From: Phalacrocorax aristotelis
Lineage: Eukaryota; Chordata; Aves; Suliformes; Phalacrocoracidae
Length of the DNA: 64,000 bases
Direction: 5' to 3'
Assembly (NCBI RefSeq): GCF_949628215.1
Contig: NC_134279.1
Location: forward strand, 67,377,766 to 67,441,765
This document shows positions 1-10,200 of the stretch, piece after piece. The position numbers and the translations under genes were made by a program. Numbering within the stretch: position 1 is the stretch's first letter; each line of letters starts with the position of its first letter. Under the pieces are notes generated by a model. That model saw only the letters and a list, made by a program, of their open reading frames with translations. It was not told where the DNA came from and searched no databases.

Positions 1-1125
1 TATTTATAAATAAGATGTCTTTACCAGTCGTAGAAGAAGACTCAAGTCTAGCATCTTCCAAAGGCTGTTTACAGTGTTTAATGAGAATCTTGTTCTCTAT
101 ATAAATGCCTTTCTTGGTGTGTTCTCTTGTTTCCAGTCAGATTTATGTTGATCCAGGATATGATATGCTGTACTTCTAAGAATGGTTCTGACTTTGGTGG
201 GAAGGGGTTGGGATAAACAAAATCTTTTCAGTTGTTTTCAATCTATTCAGCTGTAATAATCCATAACTGCACTGTCATTACATGACTCTACTAGTTTTGG
301 GGTTGCCTATAATACTGATCCTCATTACAGCAGTCCCTAGGGGACCTGTGTTCCCTTTTGCCAGGCACCGTACCCACATTTAGTAGGTAAAGTCCCTCCC
401 CCAAATAACAGAAAATTAAAATGGAACAGGGAAGATTCACGAAGAGGGAAAATTATTTTGAGTTTCTGCAACAGACTAACGGTGGAGGCTGTCAAGGAAG
501 ACAGGTTTCCAGATTCCTCATCTATTGCTCTGCAGCCTTTGCAGGACAGGTAACATTATAGATTTGGGTGCAGTGCAGGAAGACCTCAAGTAACAATAAG
601 CAAGTCATCTTTAATCATAACTAAACATATTTAGCAGAGTCTCATCCAGTCCTGTGGCCAACACAGCAGACAGTGTCTGTCCTGGCTACAGCTGAGATAC
701 TGAATTCTCTAGGTTTCCTTGATTAGGGCCAGGGGTAGAACTTAAAATTTTTAAGGATGACATTTCCTGGAGGGGAAAGGGAATTCTGTTTTATCTCAGT
801 CTCCTCTTAGGAGGGACTAACATCCATTCAAAGAAGCCTGCTTAAAACATAATAGAAGGAAAGTAATTCATTGGTATGAAAGATGCATAGGTGGGTTAGA
901 ACATGGCATGGCTAGACTGTGTGGATACTGCAGGGAAGGGAAGAACATTACCTGGTAGGTTCTGTTAAAGTTAATTGAATTAAACTGATGCAAGCAAAAA
1001 TCAATGTGTGCTGCTTCACAGAAGTGTTGAGACCTCAAAAGAAGATGCTTTGGGGAGGTGGGGACTATAGAGGAATATGCACAGGGAGCAAACTACTTCT
1101 GTGCTTTGTTTTGTTTCCCTGACAG
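1..1125 (+). other. PROM1: PROM1 intron (3' part)
   Basis: This is the sequence upstream of the first exon visible in the window. It ends with a pyrimidine-rich acceptor (tttccctgacag) at 1125. I searched it for the exon that should precede, which in human encodes the segment around NSFNISEHLNI, and found none, so that exon lies outside the window. I see no repeat or RNA gene here. Confidence 0.75.
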
Positions 1126-1272
1126 TATACAGAAGATGTAGCACTTAAAATTGAACACATTCAGATAAACCTCAGCAAAATCATTCTGCTGGATGAAATT
1201 GGGAAGGAGAATCTTCTGAATTTCAGCTCTTCAGGAATAGAAGGGATAAACTTTGCAGCATATTTGACAGAG
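1126..1272 (+). CDS. PROM1: PROM1 exon (extracellular loop 2)
   Basis: The exon is 147 nt (49 codons, phase 0-0), with acceptor gacag and donor gtgag. It encodes a helical stretch ending [10 protein letters not shown], aligned with human RMNYDTYLAQ. It contains an N-F-S sequon. It is divergent from human, as is usual for this loop, but the following exons fix its place. Confidence 0.9.
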
Positions 1273-4200
1273 GTGAGACTACAGTAAACTCAAGACAAGA
1301 CTGGGATAAAGCATAAAATGAAATGTTTCTTTAGCAAAGAGCAAGACTGAGAAAAACCTGCTTTTATGTGAAACAGTATGTTTTGAAGAATCAAAAAACT
1401 TGGACCAAAAGCAATTCAGAGGTTAAGGTCAATAAATATTTAAAGAAATAAAGGCTAGATGAAGTAGATGGTGTGGTTAAATGCAAACAGTCTGTATATG
1501 CAATATAATCGTACTCTTTTTCTTTCCCTATTGTTCACATCTTGTTTCAGATCAACAAAAGTGTTACCAAGGTTGATCTTCTGTCATTTGCTAATGACTT
1601 GGAAGCAAGAGCAGACCAGCTGGTAAGTTTAATTCACTAATACAATAACACATAAAATGTATTGTGTATATACTACATAAGTATAAATACATAGCCAAGT
1701 ATTTAGACTTCCTTCTTGCACTTCAGATGCTTATATACATGACGCAATGTCACATAAGAAAAAACTTACAAGAGCAATGCTGCATGTGAGCTATATTTTT
1801 AAATATTGCTAATCATTGATTTTTGTATGCTAACTGTTCTACAATTTCTGCTTCGGAAGTGTAATTTCTTAAATTCCCGTTTGCTTAAGAAGTGAGGGGA
1901 GTACTCTGTTTGAGTATTTTCTGTGATGCTGTCTACATTTTAGGGTCCCACCTGGAAGAAAAATTGGTTAGATGAAGATGGAAAAGATTATTTGAATTCA
2001 TTTCAGTTCAGTTAGCAAGCAGAAGATTTTGCCATTAGCAATAAACTTAATACTGTGGCAGCTCATAAGGGCTCTAATGAGAACTGAGGCTCTGTTGTGG
2101 AGGGAAAATGTACAAAAGAGATCCTGTCTGCTCTGAAAGCTTTTTGAATGCAGACACATGGACAACAGTCAGTGGGTAGAGCTACAACATTGCCCACAAA
2201 ATGAATCTGCAGAATGACACAGCTGTGTTAACACATAGTAAATATTCAGTTGATGTGTTTGCATGCATGCCAAGGTCACTTTATTTTTCAAAATGAAAGT
2301 AACAGTTTGGACACTGGCCCAAGACAGATTCCTGCATGGTGATGTGGGAGAAGGAGTTATGCTGCACACGTACTACAATCTCTTTGATCACTAAGGGACA
2401 CAGACAGCAGAGTGAGACCATGCTGTTCGGAATTTATCAGATATCCAGCCCTCATCCAGGGAGAGGAGGGCACCAGTAAGGCTCCTGCTGTGTTTACTCC
2501 AGCTTTTTGCATAATTTGATCGCACCTGTTGCATTTATTTTTCTGTCACACGTGCACTCATGTCAACGTTAGGCTGCTCATGGTTTTTTTTTATATTGTA
2601 GTTAACATCGTCTCCGAGCACCGTACGCGAAACACATTGCCTGTTTACTTGCGTGGGTTGTCTGCTAACTTAGGCAGATACCAGTAGCTTTGACAACACT
2701 TCACTTCCATTCTAGGTTTTTACTGTGCTATTTTGAAGGTTATACAGGTGAGGTGTTTTTGCTGTTGTTTTGGGGCTATTTTCTAAGTGAAAGTTGAGGT
2801 TCTCCAGACATATTATATATTACATAAAATTGCCTCTGAGATGTCTCTTTAAAGGTATGTACTACAGAGCTCCATAAAGGAAAATATATTGTGGTGATAG
2901 GTTGTTTTTTCATTATTTTTTGGTAATAGAATCTGAAGGAAGCATTAGAATTGAGAACAGAACAGGCAGAGTAATTTCTTCATAAAAAAGACAAAGACTG
3001 TTAAATGTGTTCACTGTCACAGTGTACTTTTTTCTTCCTTGTGACGCAATTTAGTGTAATTTATGAAATGTCTAAAAAACCAAACCAAAAAACCTCCAAC
3101 CAGCCCCCACCCCAAAACCCCACAACTATATGGTGTATTACAAAATTTATATATTTTCAAAATTGATACTGGTTTCCAAGGATATTTTATAATCCCACTT
3201 TGTTAGTAGTCATAACTCTTAAAGTTTACAAGAGCAATGAAGTAAAAAATAAACTAAAAACTTCTGTAATTAATTGACTTTGGGTGTATAGTGTGCTTTC
3301 TGCCACCTTACACAAAATTGAATGTATGTTTTTACAATGGAAGGAGGAAATGGAATAAAACTCGCATCAAACCAGGGGGGTCAGGGTATGAAGGAGGGAG
3401 CAATACCACTCACAGGTGTTACTAGGTGAGTGGATTAAGCTTGTCAGTACTGCAGAGAAAGCATCCTGAAGCTGTCCAGTGACCACAGCTGACTGCTAAC
3501 ATGAACGCTTCACAGGAAGCAAACACATCTCTGAACACAGAGGTCTCCCATTATTACACTTCCGAACTGGAGTTAGCAGTGTGTGTTCACTGTGTGTTCA
3601 GTGTGTATGCAGGAAGCCAAGTGATTTTGCCACCAAAAGGAAATGGAAAGGAAATGTGTTTCTGATAGTAAAATCAAATTTTACAGTATTTTGCAACACG
3701 TGTGAGCCTCAGACAGACATTTGGACTTGAAAATCAGGGCACAAACTCATATCTTCTGACTGAAAGGCAGAAGCCTCAAAAATGAAGAATATTCTTCACA
3801 GCTGTCTTTCCAAGTTACTCGCTGAGAATACTTACACTTCTGTGCCCCTCAGGAAGCAGAGAGCGCCTCAGGGTGATGTCCATGGTGTCTAAACAAAGGC
3901 AAGTACCCATGGCTGGGAAATGTTTGTCCCAGCCAGGGTGCTGTCCTGCAGGGCTCTTGCGATGAAATCTGTCTTGTGGCGAGCGAGAGGGGAATGCACT
4001 CACTCTTCTGTATTTAAAATGACTTAGTGCGCCATGTGAAAGTTCTCTTCAGTTAAATCTGTGCTGATAAAGCTATAGCCAGAAAAGCAGTATAATATAT
4101 CTGTTTGGTTGCTGTGGTTTGAATTATTACAATGGTGATTTTTCCCCTCCTTGTGTTGAGGAATTCAATTTGCCATATCCCATTGTTAGCATCAGCTGTT

Positions 4201-7200
4201 CTGGAGTGGATGAGTAGAATGTGCAACTTTCATTGTCTTTTGCTTTGTTGGAAAGCTTTGAGACCACTGAACAATACTGCATAATTCCATTTTTTGCAGC
4301 CAAAAGGAGCACTGGAAAATGCCTTAAAAGGACACGCAAACAACATTCGAATGATTCATAACCAGCAAGTCATTCCGCTAGAGCAAGCTATGGTAAAATA
4401 TTGAAGCAATATTAAAACATATTTGTAGAAAATATGAATCTCTAAATCTCTTAAATACAGTTTAGAAAGCTGGGCTTTTCTATTATGTAAGCACAGATTG
4501 CATTTGTGGTGTGTCACTGAAGAGTAATCTGGTTAAAGAATGTATTTGATAAATAGTTTTCCTACTTATAATACTGCTATTTTATAATACTGTCTAAAAT
4601 CATGACCTTTTTCTTCCCCATTTTTTTTCTGTACCTATTTGTGATTATATATGAACAAAAGAGGAAGCAGGGAAGAACTTTACAAAATCCTAACCCTAAA
4701 TCACTCATTTTCTTTTTTGCTTACCATTTGTCTTCAGTAATAAAAGCAGTTATCACTTTTACACTTTATTTCTTGGAGTTAGCAATCACCTAACAATATT
4801 GAAATTGGAAACTCCTGACAGTAGTATTTAGAGCCAAAGAAAAATCTTTTTTATTGATGCTACAAAAGATGTGAAAGGGCTTCTGCCTGATTTTGCCAGG
4901 CACTGATTTGTATAGTATCAAGCGGTGAATCTCATACGTGCTAGGAGTTGCGTTTTCCTCTACGTAACATGAATACTTTTAGTTTTTCCTAGCATCTGAT
5001 GCAGTATTTCTGCCCCTATCAAAGTCCTCTTGTAGAAAAGCATTAGGTCTTCTGTTCCACTCTGATTCTGTGCTGTTCTTTCCTAATTAACTCCTAATTA
5101 TTCTCATCTCTTTTTCCTTTTACAAAACTGACTGTCAAGAAATATGTTAAAGCTAGGGTAAGTGCTTTTTCCCTTCTGAAATTGCACGGTATAGAATTCT
5201 CTGAACACCTGGTTCTGATTTTAACTGTTCTTTCTTCCATCCAAATAAATCTTTCTCAGTTTATTGCTACTAACTTTAGTTAAATATGAAGTCTTCCAGT
5301 ACACAAGTTGTAACTACTTAGTGCTGTTGGTGAAATAATGATTGAATGATTAAAACCACAATATGTTAGTTTTAATACAACCATTGTTACTATATATAAT
5401 GTGACATGTTGTATTAGAAACAAAGTAATCTATAGAAGATCAAAGCATGCATATAATGTCAAAACAGGTGGGCTCTTACTTGCAGTAATGACTTGAATTT
5501 CGCCCCCCTTCCTTTCCCATAGAGCACTTTAAATCAGAGCATTAGGTTACTGAAGAGGACATCATCTGAACTTATGGTAAGCTTTCCTTTCTGGCAGCAG
5601 GAACATTTTTATGTGTTTTAAATCCATCTGCCACATACGCGGGGCATATATTTTCAGTACAGTGTTTTCTATTTCTAATTGTTCTGTTATTGGAAGACAT
5701 TGTAATGCATTGAGGTAGTAACAGGAATTTAGGTATCTCTTCTGCACAGCTTTTTCTACCCTGGCTTTCCCCTCCTTACAGAGGAAAAAAAAGAAAAGAA
5801 GAAAAAAAAAAAAGAATGCTTGGGATACTTTTTGAAGTACTAATTGTAAACTTAATTGTCACGTGATAAAGTAGACTTCAGTACAGTTCCATATATTGTT
5901 ATTCATGCTCCTAAAAATGTAGTTTTTTCTAGAATCCTTGGATGCAAAACTTGGGGGGGAACAACCAAGAAACAAAACGCAAGAATACAACTGAGAATGC
6001 TCTGCCAGGCTCAGGAGGATGAGCAACAGGATGGTTACTTTTCTGGCAGCAAAGCTTTCTGTCGCCACCAGCCTGCCTTGGCTCTGGTAGCAAGAATGCA
6101 GCCACACTAGCTAGCACGTAAGAGTCATAGTCAGAACAGCTTGATTGGCCATATCTACTTCAGTTCTTCCCATTAGGGTTTTCACCGATCCGTAGCAGCA
6201 GACCGGCTAGGTTTCTTTTAGAATCTGTGATTTGAACCTGGATGGGGAGGTGAGAAGCCATGAAATAAGGTGTTGGTAAGAAAAGGATGATGTTTGGTCC
6301 CTAAATATATTTAAGAAACATCTCTACAGTTTCAGACTGTACGTACATTATCCTTTGTGTGCATTCTTTGACAGACTTTATGCAGTTGTTCATATATTAT
6401 AGGAGTGTCTTAGTCCCTTTGGCTATTGATTAGCAGCATACTATAGCTGTATAGAATCATACTCTAGTAATGAAGAGTTGTGATATTATATGGCCCGCTG
6501 TTTTCTTCCTGTGCACCACGTGTGACTCTAGTGCATATACATATATTGGTGAAAGTATTGCTTCACTTAAGGAAGAGAAAGAGAATGGAAGAGAAAGCTG
6601 GTCTAGTATATAAATTAGTTACATAGGTTCCAGGAAAAGATACTGTTCATAACCACCGATGCCTTCCTTTTTCAGTAGTGAGGGAATTTTTTCATATGAT
6701 CATGAATCCTTAGGCAGGATCATGTTCTGTCTGGAACTGCGTGTTTTCTAAGGTTTATCAAGAGAATAGGTTCCTGACAGTGGCTGCAAAGCCAATGTAA
6801 CAGCCTGAAAGGGATTTATTTATATTAAATGTCATCTCTTCCTCCCTAGGTTAAGGTGAAAAATGTCATTAGTGCTGTTAACGCTGCTCAGCTTCTCATA
6901 AATAACAATGCTTCTGTAGTTATTGTCCAGGTAAGCTTTATTTGATTAAAGTACAACAATTTATGATGTCATGGAGATAGAGGTTCACTTACTTATGTTT
7001 GCTTCTTTTTTCTGTTCCTAGGAGACAAAAAAGTACATGGATACCATAGTTGGCTACTTTGAGCAATACATTGAGTGGGTCAAGGAGTCGGTAAGGAAAA
7101 CTTGTCTTTTATAAATAATTTTGTTGTTTTTGAAGTAGAATAGAAATGATGAGTTGTGTTGATTGGAATAAAATGCAAAGTTAACATAGTATCATTTTTC

Positions 7201-10200
7201 CAGGGCTAGCCTGAAATCTACCATTTATGCTAATATTGCACTGAGCCTGACCTTGCATAGTTGGAATTGATGTCATTAGCATCTTGTTTTATTTTTCTTT
7301 CTTCAGCTGCAGCCTTTGAGAAAGTAAGCTGATGTTTTAAAGATGTGTGTGTTCAGTTGACAGCTTACCCCACTGGAATTTATTCTGAATTTTGATAGGG
7401 TGGGAGATAACAATTTAGTAAGCAGTATCTGTAACTGTAAGCAAGTTTTAAGATTCTTATTTCATTCTGTTAGATACTTGAAACTGTATTATTTTAATCT
7501 GTTTTTCAGATTGCCATGGAGGTAGCAGCATGCAAGCCTATTGCCAATGTGATAGATACAGCAGTAGATATTTTTTTATGCAGCTATATAACTGATTCTG
7601 TGGTAAGAAATATTTTCTGTTACTCAAAATTGGGGCATGAAGTAGGAAATTCTTTGAACATAAATCTGCATTTAATTTTTCTGGCTAGACTGTTCTGAAG
7701 TATGATAATAAAGTATCACATCCGAAGTTATGCAAGGAAAAAATGTTCTGATCTGGATCAAGTCCAAAGCCAAACCAGTGCTGGACTTGGTTTAGGTTCC
7801 CATTAAACTTGGCTTCTATTAGCAAGAATTCTGTAAAATAAACTGTTCTTACTAAATTTCTTCCAACTAGAATTGCAAAGTAGATACAGTACTGGTTTGG
7901 AATAAAAATTCTGGAAAGGGTGGTTTTCAGTTTGATTGCTTGATTCTGAACTGCCTTGAAATGGAAAAGGATAAAGATCTGAAGGTTCAGCTGTAATAAT
8001 TTCTAACTTAGGGTGATGGGGCAGAGGCAGGAAGTGAGTGAGAAATATCAAGGAAGAAGTTTCTCAAGTGTCTTTCCTGGAATCTAGAAAACCTGAATGA
8101 GGTTTTATCACTTGTAGCAGACAGATCTTAGAATCATAGAATCATTAAGGTTGGAAAAGGCCTCTGGGATCATCAAGTCCAACCGTTAACCCAACACTAC
8201 CATGTGTCCTAAACCATGCCCTGAACTGGCACATCTACATGTCTTTTAATACCTCCAGGGACGGTGACTCTGGGCAGCCTGTTCCAATGCCTGACCACTC
8301 TTTCAGTAAATAAATTCTTCCTAATAGCCAATCTAAACCTCCCCTGATGCAGCTCAAAGCCATTTCCTCTTGTTCTATCGCTAGTGACCTAGGAGAAGAG
8401 ACCAACCCCCACCTCGCTACAACCTCCTTTCAGGTAGTTGTAGAGAGCGATAAGGTCTCCCCTCAGCCTTCTCTTCTCCAGACTAAACAACCCCAGTTCC
8501 CTCAACCTCTCCTCATAAGACCTGCTCTCCAGACCCTTCACCAGCTTCGTTGCCCTTCTCTGGACATGCTCCAGCACCTCAATGTCCTTCTTGTACTGAA
8601 GGGCCCAAAACTGAACACAGTACTCGAGGTGCAGCCTCACCAGTGCCGAGTACAGGGGCACAATCACCTCCCTGCTCCTGCTGGCCACACTATTCCTGAT
8701 ACAAGCCAGGATGCCACTGGCCTTCTTGGCCACCTGGGCACACTGCTGGCTCATGTTCAGCCAGCTGTCGACGAGCACCCCCAGGTCTTTCCTGTACAGT
8801 GCAGACTTTGAGCACGACTGGTAGCAATATATAAGGACAATACTGGCTTCTTCATCTTGCCAACAGTGCTTGGAAAGAGGACAGCATGTATTAAAAATAG
8901 AATAAGAAACCACGTGCCTGGGAATCACCTAAATCATCTAGCTATTATTTAGCTTTATGGCATTTTTAGCCATAATCACACCAACGGTAAATGCATGTAA
9001 ATAATCAAAGCCAAAGCACTCTAACCTTGATAGTGCTTAAACTCGATAATGCTTAATCATTAAAACCTCCAGACCTGCCAGAATCACGTTGTACTGATTA
9101 TCTGATATGTTACAGAGCTTCTGTTCTTCTTTGTGTAGCCACTAACCATCTGGTGGGAGATGAGCCATGATTTTCCTGATGATAGGACTTAGCTGAGTCA
9201 CTTATAAGTCAAAATGCCTCCAGCCAATACAAATCAAATTTGAAAAAACATCATTTTAACATCTGGTGATAACTCAGTTCAACTGTATGATAATGGAATT
9301 AGTTACACAAACAGGCTGCAGTTAGCAAGTTAAAAAGTACCTCAAGAAAGTGCTGGAAACTCAGATTTTGACAAGAACCACAAAGACGACAAATACTTTA
9401 AAATATCAAGAAAGCAAAAAGAAATAATGTGGCTAGTAAAGTAATGCTGAGACACAAAATTACTTTCTAGCCCAACGCTGACTATGTTGAAATAACTTCT
9501 TAGGGCGCTATGGCTGTGTGGCTGTGTAGCTTTGAGCGGCTTTGGACATCCTCCTGTTTGGTTACATTTGTAAGACGGTGGTGTTCTTGTAGTTCACATT
9601 GACAGTGGAGAATGTTTAATGTGCCCTGCTCCACACTAGTATGAGGAGCCTCAGATCAGTAACAATGCTTAGAATACCAGTCAAGGATTCAGTACTTTTC
9701 TGATAAATGTTCTCTGTGATCTCTTTCCTGGATTTTCAGAATACCTTTTGGTTTGGTTTGGGAGGCTCTTCAATATTTTTAATTCCTGCCATAATTTTTG
9801 CTGTAAAACTCTCCAAATACTATCGTAGAATGGATACAGAGGATGTATATGATGAGTAAGTATATACTCCTAAGTAAGCCAAATGGCAAATGGATTGAAA
9901 TGTTTTTTGTAGTCTGTCACATGAAGGCGCTATAATCCTTAAACCTTGTGAGCTGTCAGATTAGAACTGCATGTTCTTGTGAAATGAGGTTTGGGTTGGT
10001 GCCTGCAAAGCGCTTCATGCAGGCAGGCTTTGGTTGCCTTGACTTGCTGTGATTTTGTGCAGATATTGCCAGCTCTGACTTTGAGAAACTTATTTCAGAG
10101 TGAGATCTTCAGAGCGTCGTGTACAGTGTTTATGTAATTTTCTTCCAAATGTGCAAGTAATTAGCTTTGCTGAGTAACCTGTTAAAGTGAATTATGCCTG

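Noticed and set aside
1944-2015. Possible extra PROM1 exon after ttttag near 1944
   Set aside because: Neighbouring exons are contiguous in human prominin (..LEAKANSL-PPGNL..), and this segment ends in a stop in the only plausible frame.
8347-8811. 154-codon + strand ORF
   Set aside because: It is the exact antisense of the CR1 ORF2 C-terminus and has no independent support.
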